A DNA stretch of 64,000 nucleotides from Roseomonas genomospecies 6 (GCF_008365375.1 NZ_QOKW01000010.1:150068-214067); one strand, 5' to 3'; positions 41,453 to 50,352 are shown, counted from the first letter of the stretch. Numbers and translations: made by a program. Notes: generated by a model not told the origin, from the sequence alone.

Positions 41453-43116
41453 TGACCGAGACGCCTCTCCTCGACGTCCGCAACCTGACCATCGACCTGC
41501 CGCGCGGCGCCGACCGCCCGCACGCGGTGGAGGACCTGACCTTCACGCTTCAGAGCGGGGAAATCCTCTGCGTGGTCGGCGAGTCCGGGTCGGGCAAGTC
41601 GATGACCGCGCACGCCGTGATGGGCCTGCTGCCCAAGGCCGTGACGGTGTCGTCCGGCGGCATCCGCCACCAGGGCACCGACGTGCTGAGCCTGCCGGAG
41701 CGCGACCAGCGCGCGCTTCGCGGCGGCCGCATCGCCATGATCTTCCAGGAGCCGATGACGGCGCTGAACCCGCTGATGCGGGTCGGCGACCAGATCGACG
41801 AGGTGCTGCGCTACCACACCGCGCTCGACCGCGCCGCCCGCCGGGCGCGCGTGGTGGAGCTTCTCGCCTCCGTCGGCCTGCCGGAGCCGGACCATCTGCG
41901 CCGCAGCTATCCGTTCCGCCTGTCGGGCGGCCAGCGCCAGCGCGTGATGATCGCCATGGCGCTGGCCGTGGAGCCGGACATCCTGATCGCCGACGAGCCG
42001 ACGACCGCGCTCGACGTCACCACCCAGAAGCAGATTCTGGAGCTGATCCGGGACATCCAGGCCAAGCGCCACATGGGCGTGATGTTCATCACCCACGACT
42101 TCGGCGTGGTGGCGGAGATCGCCCACCGCGTGGCGGTGATGCAGAAGGGCAAACTGGTGGAGATCGGCGCCGCGGAGGAGGTTCTGAACCGTCCGCAGCA
42201 CCCCTACACCCGCCAGCTCATCGCCGCCGTCCCGCACCTGATCGAGCACCGCGAGGACTTCACCCGCGCGCGCCAGCCGGTGCTGACGGCGGAGAAGGTG
42301 TGCAAGACCTTCCACATCGGCGGCGGCTTCTTCACGCCGGGGCGCAAGGTGGTGGCGGGCGACGACCTGTCGCTGACCATCCACCAGGGCGAGACGGTCG
42401 GGCTGGTCGGCGAATCCGGCTCCGGCAAGTCCACGCTGGGCCGCTCCATCGTCGGCCTCATCAAGCCGGATTCGGGCAAGATCCTGTTCGAGGGGGTCGA
42501 TCTGCTGTCGCTGTCGCGCCCGGCCTTCCGGCCCTACCGGCGGCACGTGCAGATGGTCTTCCAGGACCCCTACGCCTCGCTGAACCCGCGCCACACCGTG
42601 GGCGACATCATCACCCAGGGGCCGGTGGCCTTCGGCGAGGACCGCCGCAAGGCGCTGGAGAAGGCGAAGGACCTGCTGAAGCTCGTCGGGCTCGACGCCT
42701 CGGCGGCGGATCGTTTCCCGCACGAGTTCTCCGGCGGGCAGCGGCAGCGCATCTCCATCGCCCGCGCCCTGGCGCTGGAGCCGAAGCTGCTGATCGCGGA
42801 CGAGCCAGTGTCGGCGCTGGACGTGTCGGTGCAGGCGCAGGTGCTGGACCTGCTGGAGGATCTGCGGCACCGGCTGAACCTGTCGATGCTGTTCATCACC
42901 CACGACCTGCGCATCGCCGCGCAGATCTGCGACACCATCGCGGTCATGCAGAAGGGCCGCATCGTCGAGATCGGCCCGGCGAAGGAGGTGTTCGGCAACC
43001 CGCAGCACAGCTACACCCGCACCCTGCTGGATGCCATCCCCGGCAAGGGCTGGACCATCCCGGAGGACGTGGTTCCGGTGACGCGGCGGTCGGCCGCCCT
43101 GCGCAACAGCGCCTGA
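41452..43116 (+). CDS. ABC transporter ATP-binding protein, fused DppD-DppF type
   Basis: 554 residues containing two complete ABC ATPase domains, as in GsiA-type proteins, instead of the usual two polypeptides. Domain 1: Walker A GESGSGKS at about 43-50, signature LSGGQRQR, Walker [13 protein letters not shown]. Domain 2: Walker A GESGSGKS at about residue 320, signature [17 protein letters not shown], Walker [13 protein letters not shown]. Both carry the oligopeptide-type C-terminal extension ([14 protein letters not shown] and [14 protein letters not shown]). It powers uptake through the permeases encoded upstream. Confidence 0.93.
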   Translation: MTETPLLDVRNLTIDLPRGADRPHAVEDLTFTLQSGEILCVVGESGSGKSMTAHAVMGLLPKAVTVSSGGIRHQGTDVLSLPERDQRALRGGRIAMIFQEPMTALNPLMRVGDQIDEVLRYHTALDRAARRARVVELLASVGLPEPDHLRRSYPFRLSGGQRQRVMIAMALAVEPDILIADEPTTALDVTTQKQILELIRDIQAKRHMGVMFITHDFGVVAEIAHRVAVMQKGKLVEIGAAEEVLNRPQHPYTRQLIAAVPHLIEHREDFTRARQPVLTAEKVCKTFHIGGGFFTPGRKVVAGDDLSLTIHQGETVGLVGESGSGKSTLGRSIVGLIKPDSGKILFEGVDLLSLSRPAFRPYRRHVQMVFQDPYASLNPRHTVGDIITQGPVAFGEDRRKALEKAKDLLKLVGLDASAADRFPHEFSGGQRQRISIARALALEPKLLIADEPVSALDVSVQAQVLDLLEDLRHRLNLSMLFITHDLRIAAQICDTIAVMQKGRIVEIGPAKEVFGNPQHSYTRTLLDAIPGKGWTIPEDVVPVTRRSAALRNSA

Positions 43117-43126
43117 CGGGGCGGGC

Positions 43127-44077
43127 ATGAAGGTCGCCGTCATCGGGGCCGGGGCGGTCGGCGGCTTGATCGCCGCGCGGCTGACCACCGCCGGGCTGCC
43201 CGCCTCGCTGGTCGCCCGGCGGCGGACGCTGGACACGCTGCGGCGGGACGGGCTGACGGTCGAAGGCCCCTCGGGCCGTCCGGTGACGGTGCGGCCCCTG
43301 GTGACCGACGACACGCTGTCCCTCGGCCCGCAGGACGTGGTGGTGCTGGCGGTGCCCGCCCCGCTGCTGACCGACGTTCTGGACCTTCTTCTTCCCCTGC
43401 TGGGGCCGGAGACGCGGCTGGTGCCGGTGGTCGGCGGAATCCCCTGGTGGTACCCGGCGGACGGGTCTCTCGGAGGCCCCCTGAAGGCGGTCGATCCGAA
43501 GGGGCTGCTGTCGGACGCCATCCCGGCGGACCGCATCGTCGGCGCCGTCGCCCGCGTGGCGGTGGAGCGGCGGACCCCCGGCTACCTGCGGCATCTGGGC
43601 GGGCTGCGGCTAGCCCTCGGCCCGGTGGCGGGACAGGAGGACGTCAAGGATCTGGCGGCCCTGTTCGGGGCGGGCGGCTTCAACGCGCCGGTCGTGCCGG
43701 ACATCCGGGCAGAGGTCTGGACGGCGCTTCTGGCGCCCTTCGCCTTCGGCCTGCTGGGCCTCGCCACAGGCAAGACGGCGCAGGAGATCGCCCATGACGG
43801 CGCGCTCCAGCCGACCTTCGCCGCGGTGGTGGAGGAACTGCTGGGACTGTCGGCGGCGCTCGGCCATCCGGCGCCGGCGAAGGTCGAGGATGTGTGGACC
43901 ATGGCCCAGCATCCGGGCCGCATCCGTCCGGCGCTGCGCGCCGATGTGGCGGCGGGCCGGCGGGCGGAGATCGAGGCGGTGCTGGACGCGCCGCTGGAAC
44001 TGGCAAACAGGGCGGGGCTGAGCCTGCCCACGGTGACCGGACTGCTGACCGCGGTCCGCACCGGGACTCGGCAATGA
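43127..44077 (+). CDS. Ketopantoate reductase-like (ApbA/PanE family) protein with altered active site
   Basis: 316 residues. The N-terminal Rossmann domain is MKVAVIGAGAVGGLIAARLT and the C-terminal helical domain contains RPALRADVAAGRRAEIEAVL, the ApbA_C signature corresponding to S-M-x-Q-D in canonical proteins. The catalytic Lys of PanE lies in a W-x-K-L-x-x-N segment; here the aligned stretch reads EVWTALLAPFAF, without the Lys or the Asn. Together with the catabolic context this argues against pantothenate synthesis and for reduction of a different 2-keto or 3-keto acid, or a non-catalytic role. It lies 10 bases after the ATPase gene in the same operon. Confidence 0.8.
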   Translation: MKVAVIGAGAVGGLIAARLTTAGLPASLVARRRTLDTLRRDGLTVEGPSGRPVTVRPLVTDDTLSLGPQDVVVLAVPAPLLTDVLDLLLPLLGPETRLVPVVGGIPWWYPADGSLGGPLKAVDPKGLLSDAIPADRIVGAVARVAVERRTPGYLRHLGGLRLALGPVAGQEDVKDLAALFGAGGFNAPVVPDIRAEVWTALLAPFAFGLLGLATGKTAQEIAHDGALQPTFAAVVEELLGLSAALGHPAPAKVEDVWTMAQHPGRIRPALRADVAAGRRAEIEAVLDAPLELANRAGLSLPTVTGLLTAVRTGTRQ

Positions 44078-44104
44078 TTTGGAATTGGGATCGGGATAGG
44101 GACC

Positions 44105-45334
44105 ATGTCTGACCTGCGCATCGACGGCGACCGCCTGTGGCGGACCCTGATGGACCTGGCGAAGATCGGCGCGACGCCGAAGGGCGGCCTGTGCCGGCTG
44201 GCGTTGACCGACCTCGACAAGGAAGGCCGCGACCTCTTCGTGCGCTGGTGCGAGGAAGCCGGCTGCACCGTGACGGTGGACGAGGTGGGCAACATCTTCG
44301 CCCGCCGCCCGGGCCGCAACCCCGACCGCCCCGCCGTCTGCATGGGCAGCCACCTGGACACCCAGCCGACCGGCGGGCGGTTCGACGGCATCTACGGCGT
44401 GCTGGCCGGGCTGGAGGTCATCCGCAGCTTCAACGACCAGGGCATCGAGACGGACGCCCCCATCGACCTGATCGTCTGGACCAACGAGGAGGGAGCGCGC
44501 TTCTCCCCGCCGATGCTGGGCTCCGGCGTGGCGATGGGCGTCTTCACGCTCGACCAGGTGCTGGACATCCGCGACACCGACGGCGTCCGCCTGGGCGACG
44601 AGCTGGCGCGCATCGGCTACAAGGGCGACGTCCCGGTCACCGGCCACGCCATGGGCGCCTATTTCGAGGCGCACATCGAGCAGGGTCCGGTGCTGGAGGC
44701 CGAGGATGTCGAGATCGGCGTGGTGACCGGCGCGCAGGGCCAGCGCTGGTACGAGGCGACGGTGACGGGCCGCGAATCCCACGCCGGGCCGACGCCCATG
44801 CGCCTGCGCCGCGACGCGCTGGCCGGCGCTGCCGTGATGATGGAGGCCGTGGAGGCCATCGCGCTGGAGGTCGGCGGCGACGCCTGCTCCACCATCGGGC
44901 GCGTCCAGGTCCACCCGGACTCCCGCAACGTCATTCCGGGCCGCGTCTGGTTCACCATCGACCTGCGCAACCCCGACCCCGACGCGCTCGCCCGCATGGA
45001 CGCGCTGCTGCGCGAGCGGCTGGCCGCCATCGCGGACAAGCGCGGCCTGACGCTGGACCTGACCGACTTCTGGGCCTTCCCGACCACGCCCTTCGCGCCG
45101 GAACTGGTCGGCCACGTGCGCCGGTCGGTGGAACGGCGCGGCCTCAGCCACCGCGACATCGTGTCCGGGGCGGGCCATGACGCGGTCTATGTCGCGCGCA
45201 AGGTGCCGACGGCGATGATCTTCATCCCCTGCGAGGGCGGTCTCAGCCACAACGAGGCGGAGAACATCAAGCCCGAGCATGCGGCGTCCGGCTGCGCGGT
45301 CCTGGCCGACGCGGTGTTGGCGACCGCGGGGTAA
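44105..45334 (+). CDS. Zn-dependent amidohydrolase (N-carbamoyl-amino-acid hydrolase / allantoate amidohydrolase type, M20)
   Basis: 409 residues. Metal-binding motifs of the HyuC/AllC/beta-ureidopropionase subgroup of M20: MGSHLDTQPTGGRFDGIYGV (His and bridging Asp), WTNEEGARFSPPMLGSG (catalytic Glu-Glu) and AYFEAHIEQGPVLEAE (His ligand), with the substrate-binding TGRESHAGPTPMRLRRDAL. GLSHNEAENIKPEH carries the last metal His. It hydrolyses an N-carbamoyl or related amide. It is the second M20 enzyme in the operon and acts in the cytoplasm. No hydantoinase is present, so a carbamoyl group made in another way, or a different amide, is implied. Confidence 0.88.
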   Translation: MSDLRIDGDRLWRTLMDLAKIGATPKGGLCRLALTDLDKEGRDLFVRWCEEAGCTVTVDEVGNIFARRPGRNPDRPAVCMGSHLDTQPTGGRFDGIYGVLAGLEVIRSFNDQGIETDAPIDLIVWTNEEGARFSPPMLGSGVAMGVFTLDQVLDIRDTDGVRLGDELARIGYKGDVPVTGHAMGAYFEAHIEQGPVLEAEDVEIGVVTGAQGQRWYEATVTGRESHAGPTPMRLRRDALAGAAVMMEAVEAIALEVGGDACSTIGRVQVHPDSRNVIPGRVWFTIDLRNPDPDALARMDALLRERLAAIADKRGLTLDLTDFWAFPTTPFAPELVGHVRRSVERRGLSHRDIVSGAGHDAVYVARKVPTAMIFIPCEGGLSHNEAENIKPEHAASGCAVLADAVLATAG

Positions 45335-45347
45335 CATTCATCTTTTC

Positions 45348-45372
45348 CCCCTCTCCCCTCTGGGGAGAGGGG
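45348..45372. repeat. Intergenic palindrome, REP-like family
   Basis: An 11-base perfect stem, CCCCTCTCCCC-TCT-GGGGAGAGGGG, between the M20 hydrolase gene and the HDAC-family gene. It has the same sequence as the stems at 19342-19364 and 49143-49319. Confidence 0.78.
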
Positions 45373-45397
45373 ATCAATTCATTCCGGGAGCCTTTCC

Positions 45398-46459
45398 ATG
45401 CGCTACGTCTTTGCCGAGGCCCAGTTGCGCCACCGTCCGCCCACCTTCCTGGTGCGCGGCCAGCCGAAGCCCTCGCCGGAGAAGGCGGAACGGGCGGAGG
45501 CGCTCGTCGGCTCCCTGCGGGCGCGCGGCGTGACGGTGGAGGAGCCGCCGTCCTACGGCGCCGGCCCGCGCGCGGCGGTCCATTCCGCCGATTACCTGCG
45601 CTTCCTGGAAACCGCCTACGCCCGCTGGTCGGCCCTGCCCGACGCGTCGGAGGTCATCGTTCCCAACATCCACCGCAACACCGACATGGCCGAGTATCCG
45701 ACGGGCATCGTCGGTCAGGCGGGCTGGCACATGTCGGACACCGCCTGCCCGATCGGCGCCGGCACCTGGGAGGCCGTCTGCGGCGGCGCCGACACCGCGG
45801 CCCACGCCGCGCTGATGGTGGCGAGCGGGCAGGAGCGCGCGGCCTACGCCTTGTGCCGCCCGCCGGGGCACCACGCGTCCCGCGATATGGCCGGGGGTTT
45901 CTGCTACATCAACAACGCCGCCGTCGCCGCCCAGGCGATGCTGCCGGTGCTGGGGCAGCGGGGCCGCGCGCCGCGCGTCGCCGTCTTCGACGTGGACGTC
46001 CATCACGGCAACGGCACGCAGGCGATCTTCTACGACCGCGACGACGTGCTGTTCGTGTCGATCCACGGCGATCCCAACAACTTCTACCCCTGGTTCGCCG
46101 GCTACGCGCACGAGCGCGGCAAGGGCCGGGGACTGGGAAGCAACCTGAACATCCCCCTGCCCATGGGCACGGAGGAGTCCACCTTCCTGAACGCGGTGGA
46201 CGAGGCTCTGGCCCAGATCGCCGCCTTCGGGCCGGAGGCGCTGGTGCTGTCGCTGGGCTTCGACACCTACGCGGGCGACCCGCTGGCCTTCTTCAAGGTG
46301 ACGACGCCGGGCTTCGCAACGCTGGGCCGCAAGATCGCGGGCGCCGGCCTGCCGACCGTGCTGGTGCAGGAGGGCGGCTACGACTGCGGCGCGCTGGCGG
46401 TGAATCTCGCCAGCTTCCTGGACGGTTTCGAAGGCGGGCTTGCGGAGGCGGGGCGATGA
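45398..46459 (+). CDS. Histone-deacetylase-family / acetylpolyamine amidohydrolase
   Basis: 353 residues. All HDAC/APAH catalytic elements are present: His158-His159 in CRPPGHHASRDMAGGFCYIN, Zn ligands Asp200 and His202 in VFDVDVHHGNGTQ, a third Asp in LSLGFDTYAGDP, and the transition-state Tyr in VQEGGYDCGAL. The long N-terminal segment (about 85-130) matches bacterial acetylpolyamine amidohydrolases. It should remove an acetyl (or acyl) group from an amine such as an N-acetylated polyamine or a related N-acyl compound. Its stop overlaps the start of the ThDP enzyme (ATGA at 46456-46459), linking the two reactions. Confidence 0.9.
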   Translation: MRYVFAEAQLRHRPPTFLVRGQPKPSPEKAERAEALVGSLRARGVTVEEPPSYGAGPRAAVHSADYLRFLETAYARWSALPDASEVIVPNIHRNTDMAEYPTGIVGQAGWHMSDTACPIGAGTWEAVCGGADTAAHAALMVASGQERAAYALCRPPGHHASRDMAGGFCYINNAAVAAQAMLPVLGQRGRAPRVAVFDVDVHHGNGTQAIFYDRDDVLFVSIHGDPNNFYPWFAGYAHERGKGRGLGSNLNIPLPMGTEESTFLNAVDEALAQIAAFGPEALVLSLGFDTYAGDPLAFFKVTTPGFATLGRKIAGAGLPTVLVQEGGYDCGALAVNLASFLDGFEGGLAEAGR

Positions 46460-48003
46460 TCGGCGCGGAAATACTGGTTCGGACGCTGGTGGCGAACGGC
46501 GTCGACACCTGCTTCGCCAACCCCGGCACGTCGGAGCTTCATGCCCTCGCCGCCTTCGACAGCATGCCCGGCGCGCGTTGCGTCCCGACGCTGTTCGAAG
46601 GGGTGGCGACGGGGGCGGCGGACGGCTACGCCCGCATGACCGACCGCCCGGCGGCCACGCTGCTGCATCTCGGGCCGGGGCTGGCGAACGGGCTGGCCAA
46701 CCTGCACAACGCCCGGCGCGCCTGCGTGCCGATGGTCAACATCGTCGGCGACCACGCGACGTGGCACCGCGGCGTCGACGCGCCGCTGACCTCCGACGTG
46801 GAGGGGCTGGCGAGGCCCATGTCGGCCTGGGTGCGCACGGTGCCGGACGCGGCCTCCGTCGCTACCGACACGGCGGAGGCCATCCGCGCCGCCCTGACGC
46901 CGCCGGGGGGCGTGGCGACCCTGATCCTGCCGTCGGACTCCTCCTGGGACGACACGGCGGCGGTTGAGCCGATCGTCGTGGAACCGCCCGCCCCCACCGT
47001 TCCGGACGACGACGCCCTGCGCGCCGCCGCCGACGCCCTGCGCGGCGGAGAGCGGGTGGTGGTCATTCTGAACGGCCGCGCCACGCGGGCGGAGGGGCTG
47101 GCCCTGGCCGGTCGGATCGCCACGGCGACCGGCGCCAAGCTCTACGCCCACACCGGAGCCACCCGCATCGAGCGTGGGGCGGGCCGCGTGATGGTGGAGC
47201 GCTTCCCCTACCCCATCGACCTGGGCATCGCCGCGCTGGCCGGGGCGAAGCACGTCATCCTGATCGGTTCGGGGGAGCCGGTCGGCTTCTTCGGCTACCC
47301 GAACAAGCCCAGCCGTCTGGCGCCGGAGGATTGCCGCATCCACACCGTCGCCCCGCCGGGTGCCGACGCCCTGGCCGCGCTGCGCTGGCTGGTCGAGGCG
47401 GTGGGTGCCGCCGGAACGCCCGTTCCGGCGCAGGCGCTCGCCCTGCCCGCCCCGGCGACCGGCGCATTGACCGCCGACAGCGTCGGGCAGTCCCTCGCGG
47501 CCCTGCTGCCGGAGGGCGCCATCGTGTTGGACGAGGGGATTTCCTCCAGCCCCATGGTCTACACGGCGTGCGCCGGGGCGCGTCCGCACGACTGGCTGAC
47601 CATCACCGGTGGCGCCATCGGCATCGGCATGCCGCTGGCGCTTGGTGCCGCCATCGCCTGTCCCGACCGCAAGGTCGTGAACGTCCAGGCGGACGGCAGC
47701 GGCATGTACACGCTCCAGGCCCTGTGGAGCCAGGCGCGCGAGCAGGCCGACGTCGTGACCATCGTCTTCGCCAACCGCCGCTACGGCATCCTGCAATGGG
47801 AGCTGGGCAACCTGGGCTTCCGGGACATGGGTCCGAACGCCCGCAACTGCACGGAGCTGGGCCGTCCGGACCTCGACTGGGTGGCGCTCGCGCGCGGCAT
47901 GGGGGTGGAAGGCGGGCAGGCCACGGACGCGGAGAGCTTCAACCGCCTGCTGACCGCCGCCTTCGCCCGCAAGGGACCCTTCCTGATCGAAGCGGTGATC
48001 TGA
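46456..48003 (+). CDS. Thiamine-diphosphate-dependent enzyme (IlvB/benzoylformate decarboxylase-like)
   Basis: 515 residues with the three-domain ThDP fold: a pyrimidine-binding N-domain including the activating Glu (TLFEGVATGAADGYARM), a central domain, and a C-domain with the Mg/ThDP-binding GDG-type motif (VNVQADGSGMYTLQALWSQA then FANRRYGIL). The family contains acetolactate synthases and 2-keto-acid decarboxylases such as benzoylformate and 5-guanidino-2-oxopentanoate decarboxylases. There is no small regulatory subunit, and the location between an amidohydrolase and a BKACE gene argues for catabolic decarboxylation or carboligation of a keto acid rather than branched-chain amino-acid synthesis. 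Confidence 0.85.
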   Translation: MIGAEILVRTLVANGVDTCFANPGTSELHALAAFDSMPGARCVPTLFEGVATGAADGYARMTDRPAATLLHLGPGLANGLANLHNARRACVPMVNIVGDHATWHRGVDAPLTSDVEGLARPMSAWVRTVPDAASVATDTAEAIRAALTPPGGVATLILPSDSSWDDTAAVEPIVVEPPAPTVPDDDALRAAADALRGGERVVVILNGRATRAEGLALAGRIATATGAKLYAHTGATRIERGAGRVMVERFPYPIDLGIAALAGAKHVILIGSGEPVGFFGYPNKPSRLAPEDCRIHTVAPPGADALAALRWLVEAVGAAGTPVPAQALALPAPATGALTADSVGQSLAALLPEGAIVLDEGISSSPMVYTACAGARPHDWLTITGGAIGIGMPLALGAAIACPDRKVVNVQADGSGMYTLQALWSQAREQADVVTIVFANRRYGILQWELGNLGFRDMGPNARNCTELGRPDLDWVALARGMGVEGGQATDAESFNRLLTAAFARKGPFLIEAVI

Positions 48004-48008
48004 ACAGG

Positions 48009-48152
48009 CCCTCTCCCGCCCCGGGAGAGGGAGGGGACCCATGGCGCAGCCATGGGGAGGGTGAGGGTCCGGCACGAAGACGGCATTGATTCTTGGATTG
48101 ACCCTCACCCGCCCGCTGACGCGGGCACCCTCTCCCGGGGCGGGAGAGGGGA
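48009..48152. repeat. Composite palindromic repeat, two REP-like units in inverted orientation
   Basis: CCCTCTCCC-N5-GGGAGAGGG at 48009-48031 and its reverse-complement unit at 48130-48152 face each other. The intervening DNA includes CCATGGC-GCA-GCCATGG (48039-48055), GGGTGAGGGT/ACCCTCACCC arms and GCCCGC-TGAC-GCGGGC. The whole can fold into one long branched hairpin between the ThDP enzyme and BKACE genes. Confidence 0.75.
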
Positions 48153-48184
48153 TCGGGGCGAGGAAGAAACTACGGGAGGACAGC

Positions 48185-49129
48185 ATGACGACGCCCAAGA
48201 CGAGCGCGCGCAAAGTCATCATCACCTGCGCGGTCACCGGCTCCATCCACACGCCCAGCATGTCGCCGCACCTGCCGGTGACGCCCGACCAGATCGCGGC
48301 GGAGGCCATCGCCGCGGTGGAGGCCGGGGCGGCCATCGTCCATCTGCACGCCCGCGACCCGGACACCGGACGTCCCACCCAGGACCCGGAACTGTTCCAG
48401 CGCTTCCTGCCGCGCATCAAGCAGGCGACGAAAGCCGTGGTGAACATCACCACCGGCGGCAGCGCCGCCATGACGGTCGAGGACCGGCTGCGCCCCGCCG
48501 CGCATTTCCAGCCGGAAGTCGCGTCGCTCAACATGGGCACGATGAATTTCGGCCTGTTCCCCATGCTGAACCGCTTCACCGAATTCCAGCACGATTGGGA
48601 GCGCCCTTATCTGGAGAACAGCCGCGATCTCGTCTTCAAGAACACCTTCAAGGACATCGAGCACATCCTGAAGACCTGCTCCGGCAATGGCACGCGCTTC
48701 GAGTTCGAGTGCTACGACATCTCCCACCTCTACACGCTGGCCCATTTCCTGGACCGCAAGCTGGTGACGCCGCCGCTGTTCGTGCAGTCGGTGTTCGGCA
48801 TCCTGGGCGGCATCGGTCCGCATCCGGAAGACGTGATGCACATGAAGCGCACCGCCGACCGGCTGTTCGGCGACCAGTATGTGTGGTCGGTGCTGGGCGC
48901 CGGGCGCAACCAGATGCCCATCGCCACGCAGTCGCTGGCGCTGGGGGGCAACGTGCGCGTCGGGCTGGAGGACAATCTCTGGGCCGGGCCGGGTCGCCTC
49001 GCCACCTCCAACGCCGAGCAGGTCACGATGGTCCGCAAGCTGATCGAGGGGCTGGCCCTTGAGGTCGCCACGCCGGACGAGGCCCGCGCCATGCTCTCCC
49101 TGAAGGGCGGCGACGCGGTGAAGTTCTAG
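48185..49129 (+). CDS. Beta-keto acid cleavage enzyme (BKACE, DUF849)
   Basis: 314 residues from the ATG at 48185, with GGGAGGA just upstream; an in-frame start at 48086 would translate the repeat and is rejected. The family signature is present: VIITCAVTGSIHTPSMSPHL, Zn ligands His53 and His55 in IVHLHARDPDTGRPTQD, VVNITTGGSAAMTVEDR, SLNMGTMNFGLFPM, and FECYDISHLYTLAHFLD with the Glu ligand. BKACE enzymes condense a beta-keto acid with acetyl-CoA and split it to acetoacetate or another CoA ester and an amino-acid-like remainder. Known substrates include 3-keto-5-aminohexanoate and dehydrocarnitine. Here it is probably the last carbon-cleaving step of the operon. Confidence 0.92.
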   Translation: MTTPKTSARKVIITCAVTGSIHTPSMSPHLPVTPDQIAAEAIAAVEAGAAIVHLHARDPDTGRPTQDPELFQRFLPRIKQATKAVVNITTGGSAAMTVEDRLRPAAHFQPEVASLNMGTMNFGLFPMLNRFTEFQHDWERPYLENSRDLVFKNTFKDIEHILKTCSGNGTRFEFECYDISHLYTLAHFLDRKLVTPPLFVQSVFGILGGIGPHPEDVMHMKRTADRLFGDQYVWSVLGAGRNQMPIATQSLALGGNVRVGLEDNLWAGPGRLATSNAEQVTMVRKLIEGLALEVATPDEARAMLSLKGGDAVKF

Positions 49130-49142
49130 GGCATATGGAATT

Positions 49143-49319
49143 CCCTCTCCCCTCCGGGGAGAGGGTTTGGGTGAGGGGGCAGAGTGGGCCACGAGCCCAC
49201 GCCAGGGGATTGCCAAGGGGCAGCATGCCCCTTGGCGGTGCGCCGTTGGCGCACCGTCCCCCTCACCCTCCCCCCCGCTCTCGCGGCGGGTCCCCTCCCT
49301 CTCCCCGGAGGGGAGAGGG
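49143..49319. repeat. Five-hairpin composite intergenic repeat
   Basis: Five perfect or near-perfect hairpins stand in a row. They are CCCTCTCCCC-TCC-GGGGAGAGGG (49143-49165), GTGGGC-N5-GCCCAC (49184-49200), a 10-base stem CCAAGGGGCA-GCA-TGCCCCTTGG (49213-49235), CGGTGCGCC-GTT-GGCGCACCG (49236-49256), and CCCTCTCCCC-GGA-GGGGAGAGGG (49297-49319). The outermost two are inverted copies of the unit at 19342. The element separates the BKACE gene from the EamA gene and looks like a BIME/REP-type cassette or the remains of a small mobile repeat. Confidence 0.8.
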
Positions 49320-49368
49320 AACTGAACGTGCGATCCCCCTGATCACCCCACACCCGGAATCCCATGCC

Positions 49369-50313
49369 ATGATAAGCCGCGCTCGGGCGCTGGATCTGTC
49401 GCTGGTGGGCCTCATCAGCCTCTGCTGGGGCCTGAACTGGCCCGCCGTCAAGATCATCCTCACCCAGATCCAGCCCTGGACGCTGCGCAGCCTGGGTTTC
49501 GCCATCGGGGCGGTGGTGCTGTTCGCCTACGCGCGGTCGCGCGGAGAATCGCTGGCCGTGCCGCGTGGGCAGCGCTGGCCGCTGGTCGCCGTCGCCCTGC
49601 TGAACATGGCGGGCTTCAACATCTGCTCCGCCTTCGGGCAGATGAACATGGCGACCTCGGGCGCGGCCATCATCGCCTACACCATGCCGGCCTGGGCGAC
49701 GCTGCTGGCCATCCCGATCCTGGGCGAGCGTCCGGGGCCGCGCCAGTGGATGGGGCTGGCCTGCGGGCTGACGGGCCTGGCCGTTCTGCTCGGCCCCGAT
49801 CTGCTGCGGCTGGGCGCCCTGCCGCTCGGCCCCGCCTTCATGCTGACCGGCGCGCTGTGCTGGGCGATGGGCAATGTCCTGATCAAACGGACGGCCTGGA
49901 CCATGGGGCCGAACGCCATCACCGGCTGGCAGTTCGCCATCTCCCTGCCGGTGGTGCTGCCCTTCGCCCTGGCGCTGGACCCCGCCCCGACGCTGGCGCT
50001 GGAGCCGCAAGTGGCGGTGGCGCTGGTGTTCCATATCCTGGTGGCGATGGTCGGCGGCTATCTGCTGTGGTTCGCCATCGTGCGGCGGCTGAGCGTCGCG
50101 CAGGCGTCGGTCAGTTCGCTGATCGTGCCGGTGATCGGCGTGACCGGCGCCATCGTCGTGCTGGGCGAGACACCGCCGCTGCGCACCTACGCCGCGCTGG
50201 CGCTGATCCTCTGCGCCGTCCTGCTGGTCGTGATGGTCCGTGACAAGCGGCCCGCTCCCTCGCCCGCCCCAGTCACGGCGAAGCCGCGCGAGGCGAACTC
50301 TTCCGGACGATGA
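49369..50313 (+). CDS. EamA-family (drug/metabolite) transporter
   Basis: 314 residues from the ATG at 49369, the first start after the repeat; in-frame codons further upstream (49135) would translate repeat DNA. Ten hydrophobic segments form two EamA repeats. The first begins LVGLISLCWGLNWPAVKIIL, and the second is marked by ALCWAMGNVLIKRTAW and SSLIVPVIGVTGAIVVLGE. DMT-superfamily exporters expel amino acids or metabolites. It may export a pathway product or a toxic intermediate of the catabolic cluster, or be unrelated. The start lacks an obvious ribosome site. Confidence 0.85.
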   Translation: MISRARALDLSLVGLISLCWGLNWPAVKIILTQIQPWTLRSLGFAIGAVVLFAYARSRGESLAVPRGQRWPLVAVALLNMAGFNICSAFGQMNMATSGAAIIAYTMPAWATLLAIPILGERPGPRQWMGLACGLTGLAVLLGPDLLRLGALPLGPAFMLTGALCWAMGNVLIKRTAWTMGPNAITGWQFAISLPVVLPFALALDPAPTLALEPQVAVALVFHILVAMVGGYLLWFAIVRRLSVAQASVSSLIVPVIGVTGAIVVLGETPPLRTYAALALILCAVLLVVMVRDKRPAPSPAPVTAKPREANSSGR

Positions 50314-50352
50314 TGCCGATGGGCGGCGCCCCGCGCCGCCCATCGCCTCCCG

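Noticed and set aside
48086..48184. Upstream start for the BKACE protein
   Set aside because: It would translate the palindromic repeat (RPLTRAPSPGAGEG); the ATG at 48185 has a clear GGGAGGA.
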